From Oscillospiraceae bacterium (GTDB lineage: Bacteria; Bacillota; Clostridia; Oscillospirales; CAG-272), in the NCBI GenBank assembly GCA_015063905.1, contig SVTF01000021.1, positions 1 through 32,277 on the forward strand: a stretch of DNA of 32,277 nucleotides, in the 5' to 3' direction. Below the pieces are notes generated by a model. The model was given only the letters and a program-made list of their open reading frames with translations. It was not told the origin of the DNA and did no database searches. A program made the position numbers and the translations under genes. Below are positions 14,883 to 22,834 of this stretch, piece after piece; position 1 is the first letter of the stretch; the number at the start of each line of letters is the position of its first letter.

Positions 14883-15412
14883 CAGATGTCACTGAAGGTA
14901 AGGAGATCAAACATTGATCCTACGCGACTTCTGGAATTTTCCTTTTTAGGCTCTTCGGGCTCAGCCTCTGTCTTTTCCTCGATATCATCGATAGTCAGCT
15001 GCTCAACCTTTACCGCGTCCTCGGCGGGAACCGAGTTATTCTTTCTTGCCTCGTCGATTATCGCGCGGAGTCTTGCGCTCTCCGCCTCAAGCTCTGCCTT
15101 GTCCGCCTCAAGCTTAAGATTGAGAGCCTGCGCACGGTCATAATTATCCTGCGCGCGCTTCAGCTGCTCTGACAGCTCAGCCATCTCCTCTTTAAGCGAG
15201 TCTATCTCATTTTTCGCCTCAATTTTATCCGCACAAAGATCAAGCGCTACCAGCAACGCCGCCTGCGTTTTGGGACACTGGTGACTCTTGAGCAATATCT
15301 CTCTCATTCTTCTGTCGATAATACCGACAATGCGCTCGATCTGCTCCTGATTTCCGTCCGCAATCACGTTGAGCTGAACGTCTGCTATTGATATGGTGTA
15401 CTTTTCCTTCAT
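14882..15412 (-). CDS. zapA: ZapA-like cell division protein
   Basis: 176 residues. The N-terminal ZapA domain (about 1-75) shows MKEKYTISIADVQLNVIADG and IIDRRMREIL...TQAALLVALDLCADKI. A long heptad-rich coiled coil follows (about 75-120), then an acidic disordered tail ending SMFDLLTFSDI. Classical ZapA is about 85-110 residues, so the coiled coil and tail are an extension seen in clostridial versions. ZapA promotes FtsZ bundling at the division ring. Start ATG at 15412 with GGAGG 5 bases upstream. First gene of zapA-U32-methyltransferase. Confidence 0.88.
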   Translation of the reverse strand: MKEKYTISIADVQLNVIADGNQEQIERIVGIIDRRMREILLKSHQCPKTQAALLVALDLCADKIEAKNEIDSLKEEMAELSEQLKRAQDNYDRAQALNLKLEADKAELEAESARLRAIIDEARKNNSVPAEDAVKVEQLTIDDIEEKTEAEPEEPKKENSRSRVGSMFDLLTFSDI

Positions 15413-15460
15413 GTCTTCCTCCGATTATGTACTGAATTCAATTATTTTTGTAAAAGTTAC

Positions 15461-15489
15461 TTGAAAAACGGGCACCTATGTTGTATAAT
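15461..15489 (+). promoter_or_regulatory. SigA promoter of proB
   Basis: TTGAAA (15461-15466), a 17-base spacer and TATAAT (15484-15489), about 95 bases before the proB start. Confidence 0.82.
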
Positions 15490-15516
15490 AGTTGTAAAAG
15501 TCATCCTCTTATACAT

Positions 15517-15545
15517 ATTATAATACAAAATTGTTAATATTTAAA
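15517..15545 (-). promoter_or_regulatory. Candidate SigA promoter of zapA
   Basis: On the minus strand TTTAAA (15540-15545), a 17-base spacer and TATAAT (15517-15522). If used, it faces the proB promoter, so each would transcribe across the other. Confidence 0.4.
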
Positions 15546-15583
15546 GGGGTTTTTCAATTTTTTTTCGGGAAGTGAGATTTTTT

Positions 15584-16378
15584 ATGAGTTTATTCCAAAT
15601 TTGCCGACGCGTAGTAGTCAAGGTCGGCTCGTCAACTCTTACATATTCCACAGGCAAGCTCAATCTGCGCAGAATAGAATTGCTTGCCAAAACGCTTTCC
15701 GATCTTAAAAACGCGGGCAAGCAGATCGTGTTGGTGTCGTCGGGCGCGGTAAGCGCGGGAGTAGCAAAGGCGGCTCTGGGTCACAGACCTACAACACTTG
15801 AAGAAAAGCAGGCAATGGCATCTATCGGTCAAAGCGAGCTTATGAAGATATACGATCGCTTTTTTTCTGATTACGGCCACACTGTAGCGCAGATACTGAT
15901 GACACGCGACGTGGTGGACAATCCCCACCGCAGAGAAGCGGCTCAAAATACCTTTAACACGCTCTTGACTATGGGATGTATCCCAATTGTCAATGAAAAC
16001 GACGCGGTATCTACAGACGAACTCGCAAAATTCGGAGGAAACGATATTTTGTCGGCACACGTTGCAAATCTATGCGGTGCTGACGTTCTCATAAACCTTT
16101 CCGACGTCTGCGGTCTTTATGACAAGGATCCAAGGCAGGATCCCTCTGCCAATCTCATTGAACGCGTTGAAGACATAGGCTCCATCGTGTCCGTGGCGGG
16201 CGGAGCGGGCACCGATCGCGGCACGGGAGGAATGTTGGCAAAGCTTACCGCCGCAACAATGGTGACTGAAAACGGCATACCGATGTTTATTATGAACGGT
16301 GAGGACCCCACAATTCTCTATGATCTGCTTGACGGAAAGCACGTGGGAACGTATTTCGTCGCCAAGCACAAGCCTTAA
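15584..16378 (+). CDS. proB: Glutamate 5-kinase
   Basis: 264-residue amino acid kinase catalysing the ATP-dependent first step of proline synthesis. Motifs: VVVKVGSSTLTY (phosphate loop), VLVSSGAVSAGVAKA, PIVNENDAVSTDELAKFGGND and the end block GTGGMLAKLTAATMVTENGI. The C-terminal PUA domain of E. coli ProB is absent, a normal variant in Bacillota. The frame opens at a GTG (15572), but the ATG at 15584 has a GGGAAGTGAG ribosome binding site at the right distance. No proA is next to it; instead a large Sel1 protein follows after 53 bases. Confidence 0.95.
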   Translation: MSLFQICRRVVVKVGSSTLTYSTGKLNLRRIELLAKTLSDLKNAGKQIVLVSSGAVSAGVAKAALGHRPTTLEEKQAMASIGQSELMKIYDRFFSDYGHTVAQILMTRDVVDNPHRREAAQNTFNTLLTMGCIPIVNENDAVSTDELAKFGGNDILSAHVANLCGADVLINLSDVCGLYDKDPRQDPSANLIERVEDIGSIVSVAGGAGTDRGTGGMLAKLTAATMVTENGIPMFIMNGEDPTILYDLLDGKHVGTYFVAKHKP

Positions 16379-16431
16379 CCTTGTAAATGTCCATATGAAT
16401 AATTCCAAATACTTAAAACGGAGTACAAAAA

Positions 16432-18939
16432 ATGCTTGATAATACATCCTTTGATCCAAAATACGATCCCGACGGCATAAACGCTGTTGAGGATGCGGAA
16501 TCGGTATCGGATGAGCCTCAACTAAATATATCTCAGCTTGAAAACGAATCGGTATCCGACCTTGCAGACAAGCTTGTATCGGAAATAGATCTTGGCTATG
16601 ACAACGCGGAAGCGGATGACTTAGAGAGATCTCTTGATCTTAGCAGCTTGACGCCGAAAGACGACGAAGTCGCAAGCGGCACGCACACTTCCTTTGAGGG
16701 AATGGATGCGGAAGCCTTGTACGAGGACACGCTCTCCCTTATGAAAACGGGAAGGACCGATCTTGAAACAGGAGTCAGTCTTTTGCGCAAATCCGCTATT
16801 GGCGGATGCTCGCGCGCGTGGCTTTATCTTGGCCAGATCTACTCCAATAAAAGCTATGCATTTTATAATCCCGCCCTCGCCTTTGACTGCTATTCGAGCG
16901 CCGCTGAAACGGGCTGCGCGGACGGCTATTATAACAAGGGCCTTTGCCTAAGCCGAGGTTTTGGCTGCCAAAAGGACGACACCGACGCAATGCAGTGCTT
17001 TGCCCGCGGAGCCGAGGTTTTCGATCCTAACTGCATATGCGCCCTTGCCATGTGCTACGAATTTGGCATTGGCTGCGAGATCAATTACGAATACGCCTTC
17101 AATCTGTACGAAAAAGGCGCAGAGCTGGGGCATGCGTCCTGCGCCAACAATCTTGGCGGATGCTATTTCTACGGTCATGGAGTCGATCAGGATAAGGACT
17201 ATGCCATACAGATGTTCAACCGTGCCGCAGAGCTTGGCAGCGCAAACGCAAGCTGCCGTTTGGGTATGTGCTATATGTCGGGCGACGGATGCGAGCAAAA
17301 CGACGAGCTTGCCTTTGATTATTTCAAAAGCGCATCTGCAGAGCAAAATCCCATTGCCCTTTTTAACCTTGCAAAATGCTACTATAACGGAATAGGAACC
17401 GAACAGAATTTCCGCTTGGCGTTTAAGCAATACATCCGCGCCGCAAAGCTCGGACATGCCGAAGCTCAGTATCAAGCCGGAAAAATGTACATGCTCGGAT
17501 TGGGCACAAAAAAAGATCCCGACGCGGCATATCGAATGTTTTCCTCTGCCGCAAAGCAGAACCTTACCTGTGCCGAGTACGAGGTCGCCAACTGCTTTTT
17601 TGAAGGAGTTGGAGCGGTGCGAAACCGCGCCAATGCGTATAATCATTACCTGTCTGCGTATGAGGCAGACGGCGATCATAAGGCTGACGCGGCATACCGA
17701 TTGGGATTATGCTTACTCAAGGGTCTCGGCGTTAAGCAACAGAGGCACGAGGCTATCAGATGGTTCGAATCCGGTGCTGAGCTTGGTTCTCCGGAAGCTA
17801 TGTATATGCTGGGCGAATGCTATAATTACGGAATCGGAACAACCGCAGATCAGGAAAAAGCTTTTGCTCTGTATCTTTGCGCGGCAAAAGCGGCAGAACA
17901 GCTCGCCGTTCCTACCAAGTGTCACGCGCATCTCTTTATCGCCATAGCTCAGTGCTATGAAAAAGGGATCGGAACGGCACAGGATCTATCACTGGCGATA
18001 GATACATACAAGCATGCCGCCGAGCACGGAGACGTTGAGGCGCTTTACCGCGCGGGATGCGCTATCATTTGCCAAAGCCAAGAAAGATCGGCGCTGGCAT
18101 CCGCAAGAACCTATTTTTTGCGTGCCGCACGCCACGCATATATGCCCGCAATGCTTATGATGGGTATATTCTCCGAAAATGGAAGCGGTGTTCAAAAGAA
18201 CGCTTCCGACGCTAAAAGCTGGTATGCAAAGGCAGTTGTATCAAAAAACGATCCCCAAATATCTCTATATGAATTTCCGGAGAGATTTGCCGAAAACGTT
18301 ACGCTTCACTCAGAGGCTAAATCCCAAGCTCAATATCGCCTTGGCATGCTGATGGCTCGCGATTGCACATCCGCGCAGGATCAGATCCGCGCGTTTGAAT
18401 ACATTTCCATCTCGGCTGCTATGGGATATGCTCCCGCAAGGAAGGAAATAACCAAGATACACCTGAGCGGCGGCGATCTCAAAACATATTACGAGAGTCC
18501 GTTTTCTGACGAGAACGCAACCTTCGATGGAGGTCATTCCTCGCCCAACGCAAAGGATCTTGCAATCGCCATGTATAAGCTTGGAGATGCCTTTTTCGAC
18601 GGCAAGGGTCTTCTTAAAAAGAATGAGATCGCCAGCGCAAATTGCTACAAATTTTCCGCGGAGCTCGGTATGGTCGACGCTTGCTACAGCTACGGATGGT
18701 GCTTGCGTCACGGTGTAGGAACAGTTGAAAATGATGCCGAAGCGGTAAAATGGCTAAAGCTTGCAGCTGACAGAGGAAACGCCGGCGCCGCATATAGCTA
18801 CGGTCTTTGCTGTGAAGAGGGCGCGGGAACGGGCGTTAAAAACAAGAGAGAGGCTATGTATTACTACAGAATGGCAGCTACCTCAGGACACGCGGATGCC
18901 GCCAAGAGATATATCAGCTTATCCGATCGCGGCGAGTAA
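16432..18939 (+). CDS. Large Sel1-repeat (SLR/TPR-like) protein
   Basis: 835-residue cytosolic protein without signal peptide or membrane helix. The first ~90 residues are acidic and low in structure. The rest is roughly 15 Sel1-like repeats of about 36 residues, with the pattern A..LG.CY..G.G...D...A...Y..AA..G, for example NLGGCYFYGHGVDQDKDYAI and RLGMCYMSGDGCEQNDELAF. A longer linker near 595-625 and another near 670-690 break the array. Cysteine is common at one repeat position (LGxCY). SLR proteins act as protein-protein scaffolds; no partner is visible. It shares proB's promoter (no terminator or promoter in the 53-base gap). Start ATG with CGGAG 8 bases upstream. Confidence 0.88.
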   Translation: MLDNTSFDPKYDPDGINAVEDAESVSDEPQLNISQLENESVSDLADKLVSEIDLGYDNAEADDLERSLDLSSLTPKDDEVASGTHTSFEGMDAEALYEDTLSLMKTGRTDLETGVSLLRKSAIGGCSRAWLYLGQIYSNKSYAFYNPALAFDCYSSAAETGCADGYYNKGLCLSRGFGCQKDDTDAMQCFARGAEVFDPNCICALAMCYEFGIGCEINYEYAFNLYEKGAELGHASCANNLGGCYFYGHGVDQDKDYAIQMFNRAAELGSANASCRLGMCYMSGDGCEQNDELAFDYFKSASAEQNPIALFNLAKCYYNGIGTEQNFRLAFKQYIRAAKLGHAEAQYQAGKMYMLGLGTKKDPDAAYRMFSSAAKQNLTCAEYEVANCFFEGVGAVRNRANAYNHYLSAYEADGDHKADAAYRLGLCLLKGLGVKQQRHEAIRWFESGAELGSPEAMYMLGECYNYGIGTTADQEKAFALYLCAAKAAEQLAVPTKCHAHLFIAIAQCYEKGIGTAQDLSLAIDTYKHAAEHGDVEALYRAGCAIICQSQERSALASARTYFLRAARHAYMPAMLMMGIFSENGSGVQKNASDAKSWYAKAVVSKNDPQISLYEFPERFAENVTLHSEAKSQAQYRLGMLMARDCTSAQDQIRAFEYISISAAMGYAPARKEITKIHLSGGDLKTYYESPFSDENATFDGGHSSPNAKDLAIAMYKLGDAFFDGKGLLKKNEIASANCYKFSAELGMVDACYSYGWCLRHGVGTVENDAEAVKWLKLAADRGNAGAAYSYGLCCEEGAGTGVKNKREAMYYYRMAATSGHADAAKRYISLSDRGE

Positions 18940-18970
18940 ACGTTTGTTTTCCAAAAAATCACAATAGCAC

Positions 18971-18999
18971 TTGACAACTATGTTTTTTTGATGTATAAT
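18971..18999 (+). promoter_or_regulatory. SigA promoter of the MarR regulator
   Basis: TTGACA (18971-18976), a 17-base spacer and TATAAT (18994-18999). Confidence 0.92.
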
Positions 19000-19009
19000 A
19001 CCATCAGAA

Positions 19010-19023
19010 GTTGACAAGTCAAC
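19010..19023. promoter_or_regulatory. Palindromic operator candidate of the MarR regulator
   Basis: Perfect GTTGAC-AA-GTCAAC palindrome, about 10-24 bases past the -10, covering the transcription start and early leader. Position and symmetry suit autorepression by the MarR protein encoded just downstream. Confidence 0.6.
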
Positions 19024-19044
19024 ATCAATACAGAGGAAATTAAA

Positions 19045-19500
19045 ATGATACAGAGATTTGAACAGTTTTCTTATTCCATATCCAGCATATACAGGCTTAT
19101 ATTAAAGCTTGAGAAAGAAGAAATGGAAAAATGCGGATATCGCGGCTCCTACGCGCTCTATCTCTCCATTATGTCCCGTTATCCGGGAGGAATAACCGCT
19201 ACACGCCTGGGAGAGCTTTGCGACAGAGATAAGGCGGGCATATCCAGGATCATCAACGAGATGGAGGAAAAGGGCCTTGTACACAGAGAATGTCACAAGG
19301 ATAATTTTTACCGCGCCAAGCTCGTTTTGACCGCAGAGGGTCGCAAGGCGGCTTCATTTGTCAAGCAAAGAGCTGTTATAGCCGTTTCTGCCGCAAGCCA
19401 AGGACTTTCCGAGGAGGACAGACGCACCCTTTATGCTGCTCTTTACATCATTGAGGAAAATTTGAAAAAAATATCAGATAACGGCATATCGGATACATAA
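19045..19500 (+). CDS. MarR-family transcriptional regulator
   Basis: 151-residue winged helix-turn-helix protein. The DNA-binding region (about 50-100) reads YPGGITATRLGELCDRDKAGISRIINEMEEKGLVHRE with the wing DNFYRAKLVLTAEGRKAA; flanking helices form the dimer domain. Ligand unknown. Start has AGAGGAAA upstream. It is transcribed alone, converging on sdaA, with which it shares a terminator. The operator candidate at 19010-19023 suggests autoregulation. A target gene is not obvious; neither the downstream nor the upstream gene carries the same palindrome. Confidence 0.9.
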   Translation: MIQRFEQFSYSISSIYRLILKLEKEEMEKCGYRGSYALYLSIMSRYPGGITATRLGELCDRDKAGISRIINEMEEKGLVHRECHKDNFYRAKLVLTAEGRKAASFVKQRAVIAVSAASQGLSEEDRRTLYAALYIIEENLKKISDNGISDT

Positions 19501-19516
19501 AAGGTATTCTATAAAT

Positions 19517-19555
19517 AAAAAGCATCTGTGACACTCGGTTACAGATGCTTTTTTA
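19517..19555. terminator. Bidirectional terminator between marR and sdaA
   Basis: Stem AGCATCTGT / ACAGATGCT (19521-19529 with 19541-19549), with four A before it and six T after it, serving both convergent genes. Confidence 0.88.
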
Positions 19556-20764
19556 TTATTCTTTAGTTTTATATAGCTTTGCTAAACCGCCCTCGCTGGT
19601 CTCGCGATAAATATGCGACAGATCAAGGCCTGTCTGTCTCATGGTCTCAACCACGAGGTCAAAAGAGATCTTTCTGCTATCAGATAAAAAGTTTGCCAAA
19701 GACAACGCGTTTATTGCCCTCATTGCTGCCACCGCGTTTCTCTCTATACAAGGTATCTGAACCAGACCGCAAACGGGGTCACAAGTAAGTCCCAGATGAT
19801 GCTCAAGCGAGATTTCCGCGGCATATTCTATCTGATCTACGCCCATTCCGTAAAGCTCGGCAAGCGCTGCCGCCGCCATGGAGCACGCAGTTCCGATCTC
19901 GGCTTGACATCCGCACTCAGCCCCGCTGATAGACGCGTTTGTGCTGACGATATTTCCAACTATGCCCGCAACCGCCAAGGCTCTGATAACGTCGTTGTCA
20001 GAAAAGGCGTTCTTTTCCTGCATATACTTTAGCACCGCGGGAAGTACTCCGCACGAGCCGCAAGTGGGTGCCGTTACGATAAGGCCGCAATCGGCGTTCT
20101 GCTCGCTGACCGCAAAGGCATAGGCGCACACTATCCTGTTTTCTCTCGTCTGCGGGCTTTCGTCTATATGGCGTTGATTATAAAGCTTTTGAGCTTTTCT
20201 ATCAAGATTTAATCCGCCGGGCAATATTCCCGTATGTGTCAAGCCCTCGCGTATCGCCGCCGACATAGTATGCCACACCTCGCCGAGAAACGCGGGGAAA
20301 TCCTCGTCCTCATGCTCGAAAACGTAATCGGATATACGGATATTGCGACTCTTGCAAAGCTCAACGATCTCAGTAAATGTCTTTTCCGAATATATTTCGG
20401 GCTGTTCGGGTCTTCCCTCCCCAACAATGGATATCTCTCCTCCGCCGATGGACAACGCGCGCATAGACGCGCACTCGACTCCGTTCATATATCCCACTAT
20501 ATCCATAGTATTGGGGTGTTCCAAGACCAACGAATCGTCCTTATTGAACGCTATCTCGGTATCAATACCCGAAAATACTTCCTCAATTGCGCGATCCGTG
20601 CCGTGTCCCGCGCCCGTTTTGGCAAGCGAGCCGTACAATACGACCTTGACCGCGTCAACATCGGGATACTTTGATAGAAATCTCTGCGCAGCAAACGCGG
20701 GACCCATGGTATGCGAGCTTGACGGCCCTATTCCCGTCTTAAAAATATTTCTAACCGATCTCAT
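19556..20764 (-). CDS. sdaA: L-serine ammonia-lyase, single-chain iron-sulfur type
   Basis: 402-residue fused beta-alpha L-serine dehydratase converting serine to pyruvate and ammonia. The N-terminal beta domain begins with FKTGIGPSSSHTMGP; the alpha domain carries TAPTCGSCGVLPAVL, AECGCQAEIGTACSMAAAAL and TCDPVCGLVQIPCIERNA. The conserved cysteines bind a [4Fe-4S] cluster used in catalysis and make the enzyme oxygen-sensitive, consistent with an anaerobe. A SigA promoter overlaps a large inverted repeat just upstream, which suggests control by a repressor. The ribosome binding site (AGAG) is weak. Confidence 0.95.
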   Translation of the reverse strand: MRSVRNIFKTGIGPSSSHTMGPAFAAQRFLSKYPDVDAVKVVLYGSLAKTGAGHGTDRAIEEVFSGIDTEIAFNKDDSLVLEHPNTMDIVGYMNGVECASMRALSIGGGEISIVGEGRPEQPEIYSEKTFTEIVELCKSRNIRISDYVFEHEDEDFPAFLGEVWHTMSAAIREGLTHTGILPGGLNLDRKAQKLYNQRHIDESPQTRENRIVCAYAFAVSEQNADCGLIVTAPTCGSCGVLPAVLKYMQEKNAFSDNDVIRALAVAGIVGNIVSTNASISGAECGCQAEIGTACSMAAAALAELYGMGVDQIEYAAEISLEHHLGLTCDPVCGLVQIPCIERNAVAAMRAINALSLANFLSDSRKISFDLVVETMRQTGLDLSHIYRETSEGGLAKLYKTKE

Positions 20765-20782
20765 AAACGCTCTCTTTCAAAT

Positions 20783-20823
20783 AAAAATGGTTTATAACGC
20801 TAAATACATTATAAACCATTTTT
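20783..20823. promoter_or_regulatory. 14-bp perfect inverted repeat overlapping the sdaA promoter
   Basis: AAAAATGGTTTATA (20783-20796) and TATAAACCATTTTT (20810-20823), 13 bases apart. One arm contains part of the -10 and spacer of the sdaA promoter; the other lies just past the start of transcription. It may be a repressor operator. It could also act as an AT-rich terminator for the upstream antiporter gene, which stops at 20845. Confidence 0.6.
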
Positions 20824-20836
20824 AATTTTAAGTCAA
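20808..20836 (-). promoter_or_regulatory. SigA promoter of sdaA
   Basis: TTGACT (20831-20836), a 17-base spacer and TATAAT (20808-20813), 44 bases before the start codon. Confidence 0.85.
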
Positions 20837-20844
20837 CAACTAAA

Positions 20845-22038
20845 TTAAGCCATGAATGCGGGAAGCGCAAACTGCATCGCGCAGAAGCCTGCGTAAACCA
20901 AAAGCAACACTATTCCCTGCCATCTGGACAGCTTGCCGCGTATAAGCGTGGGGACAGTAAGTAAAAGCATAACGCCAAGCATTACCGGAATATCCACAAC
21001 CAATGACAAGGGCATGCCCGCAAGCTGTGACTCCGAAGGTACGGGGAAAGGAGAAATAACCGTCGAAACTCCACTTACAAGCACAAGATTGAAAAGGTTT
21101 GCTCCTATGATATTGCCAAGGGAGAGCGCGCCGTGTCCCTTTATAAGCGAGGTAACCGCTGTGACCAGCTCGGGAAGCGAGGTGCCGAGGGCGACAAATG
21201 TCAGCGCGATAACGGTCTGAGGAACACCAAGCTCCTCGGCAATCGCCGTGCCACTGTCAACAAGCAGATTTGCTCCGCCCGCAATCACAGCCGCGCCAAC
21301 CACGATAAAGAATATATCGCGAAGCATATATACCGCATCCTTGCGTTCTATAACACGCTTGATTGCAAATATCGAGTATACGGCAAAGACCGCAAGCATC
21401 ACTATACCGATTATACCGATAATGCCGCCTTTGTATATCATAAACGCTCCGCCTATCAAAACGCAGACAAGTTCGGTCAAATACATTTTCCATGTTGCCC
21501 TGTCGTCATCGGGATGGCCGTCCGCATCGGCGTCGAAGTTCTCGGGGTCTTCCATAACCGTTACGTCCTCAACAAGCTCGCCCGCGGGCTTTTTCATGGA
21601 AAGCACAGTAAAAGTCATATACGCCACGAACATCACGAGAAGCACAATTCCTACCCAAAGCGAGAACATACCCGTAAGATATGCAATGAGAACGTAGAAG
21701 ATCGCCGCGACGAAGAAGAAGGATACGGGAAGCATCATGGATTTACGCTCAACCTTTGCGGGCTTTATTGCGATGGTTACCGCCGCGATAAGTGAGGTGT
21801 TACAAATGATAGAACCGATGGCGTTACCATACGCCATTCCGCCGTTGCCACCCATCGCACCCTGTGCCGAAACCATTACCTCGGGCAGAGTCGTACCAAT
21901 AGAAACAACGGTAGCGCCAATCAAAAGCTCAGGCAGACGGAAACGGCGCGCAATGCCCGAAGCACTGTCAACGAACCAGTCTCCGCCCTTTATAAGCATT
22001 ACGAGTCCTACAACAAAGAGTAAAATATTAAGTGGCAT
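20845..22038 (-). CDS. Sodium/calcium antiporter (CaCA family, YrbG-like)
   Basis: 397-residue membrane protein with two alpha-repeat halves. Repeat 1 carries GTTLPEVMVSAQGAMGGNG and YGNAIGSIICN; repeat 2 carries GTSLPELVTAVTSLIKGHG and LGNIIGANLFN. Both acidic ion-binding residues (the Glu of PE) are intact. About ten hydrophobic segments are seen. The halves are joined by an acidic cytoplasmic loop (about 165-185, EDPENFDADADGHPDDD) that resembles a calcium-binding stretch and may sense calcium. Own SigA promoter; start preceded by GGAGG. Confidence 0.92.
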   Translation of the reverse strand: MPLNILLFVVGLVMLIKGGDWFVDSASGIARRFRLPELLIGATVVSIGTTLPEVMVSAQGAMGGNGGMAYGNAIGSIICNTSLIAAVTIAIKPAKVERKSMMLPVSFFFVAAIFYVLIAYLTGMFSLWVGIVLLVMFVAYMTFTVLSMKKPAGELVEDVTVMEDPENFDADADGHPDDDRATWKMYLTELVCVLIGGAFMIYKGGIIGIIGIVMLAVFAVYSIFAIKRVIERKDAVYMLRDIFFIVVGAAVIAGGANLLVDSGTAIAEELGVPQTVIALTFVALGTSLPELVTAVTSLIKGHGALSLGNIIGANLFNLVLVSGVSTVISPFPVPSESQLAGMPLSLVVDIPVMLGVMLLLTVPTLIRGKLSRWQGIVLLLVYAGFCAMQFALPAFMA

Positions 22039-22070
22039 TGTTTTTCCTCCATAAATTCACACTAAAAGTA

Positions 22071-22099
22071 ATTATACAGTATTATCTGTCTTTTGTCAA
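22071..22099 (-). promoter_or_regulatory. SigA promoter of the antiporter
   Basis: TTGACA (22094-22099), a 17-base spacer and TATAAT (22071-22076). Confidence 0.92.
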
Positions 22100-22110
22100 T
22101 GCTATGATTC

Positions 22111-22146
22111 AAAAAACACCGCGTTCTTTGTGAACGCGGTGTTTTT
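22111..22146 (-). terminator. Terminator of the rnpA-yidD-yidC-jag operon
   Basis: 15-bp perfect stem AAAAACACCGCGTTC / GAACGCGGTGTTTTT (22112-22126 with 22132-22146), three bases after the jag stop, with six T on the minus strand. The structure is symmetric and could work both ways. Confidence 0.92.
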
Positions 22147-22149
22147 ATA

Positions 22150-22797
22150 TTATTTCTCCTCAAGGAAAATAACTATCTTTCTGTTGTTTTCCGAGCCGAT
22201 GGAGTTCGTTGAAACGCCCTCGATGTTCTGGATCTCGGAGTGAATGATCCTTCTCTCATAAGGATTCATAGGCTCGAGCATTACGCTCTTCTTCTGGCGA
22301 AGAACTCTGTCTGCCATTCTCCTTGCAAAAGTGCGGAGAGCTTCCTCTCTCTTTGCGCGGTAGTTTTCCGCGTCAACGGTGATCTTTACGTAAGGAGGCT
22401 TTACTCCGTCAACCTTTTTGTTTGCCGCGAGATTTGCCAGATACTGTATAGAATCAAGCGTGTCGCCATGATGTCCGATAAGAACTCCCGCGCCCTCGCC
22501 CGAGATGTCGATAAGCTTGCAATCCTTATCAGCGCCCTGCGCGTCTTTAAGCTCGACCGTTACGTCAAGACCCATATCCTTTACAAGCTGGTTGACGAAA
22601 TTCAGTGCCACGTATTCGCCCTTGGCTGCAACGGTCGCCTTTATCTTCGCGGGCGTAGCACCGATACCGAACAGACCCTTCTTGGGCTCTTCCACAACGG
22701 TATACTCAACAGCCTCGACGCTTATACCAAGCTCGCCTGCGGCGGCAGCCACCGCCTCCTCAATTGTCTTTCCTGTTGTTATTATTTCTTTACTCAC
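22150..22797 (-). CDS. jag: RNA-binding protein Jag (KhpB/EloR)
   Basis: 215 residues in the standard order: Jag-N domain (about 1-55, with EEPKKGLFGIGATPAKI), a KH domain (about 80-150, with LIGHHGDTLDSIQYLANL) and an R3H domain (about 150-210, with the MNPYERRIIHSEIQ motif). It binds RNA, partners with KhpA and affects cell elongation and division. The start codon is GTG at 22797 with AGGAG 7 bases upstream. It follows yidC after 37 bases, the usual neighbour. Confidence 0.95.
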   Translation of the reverse strand: MSKEIITTGKTIEEAVAAAAGELGISVEAVEYTVVEEPKKGLFGIGATPAKIKATVAAKGEYVALNFVNQLVKDMGLDVTVELKDAQGADKDCKLIDISGEGAGVLIGHHGDTLDSIQYLANLAANKKVDGVKPPYVKITVDAENYRAKREEALRTFARRMADRVLRQKKSVMLEPMNPYERRIIHSEIQNIEGVSTNSIGSENNRKIVIFLEEK

Positions 22798-22834
22798 AAT
22801 AAATCTCCTGTTATTCGCATAGCGATGTCAAAAA

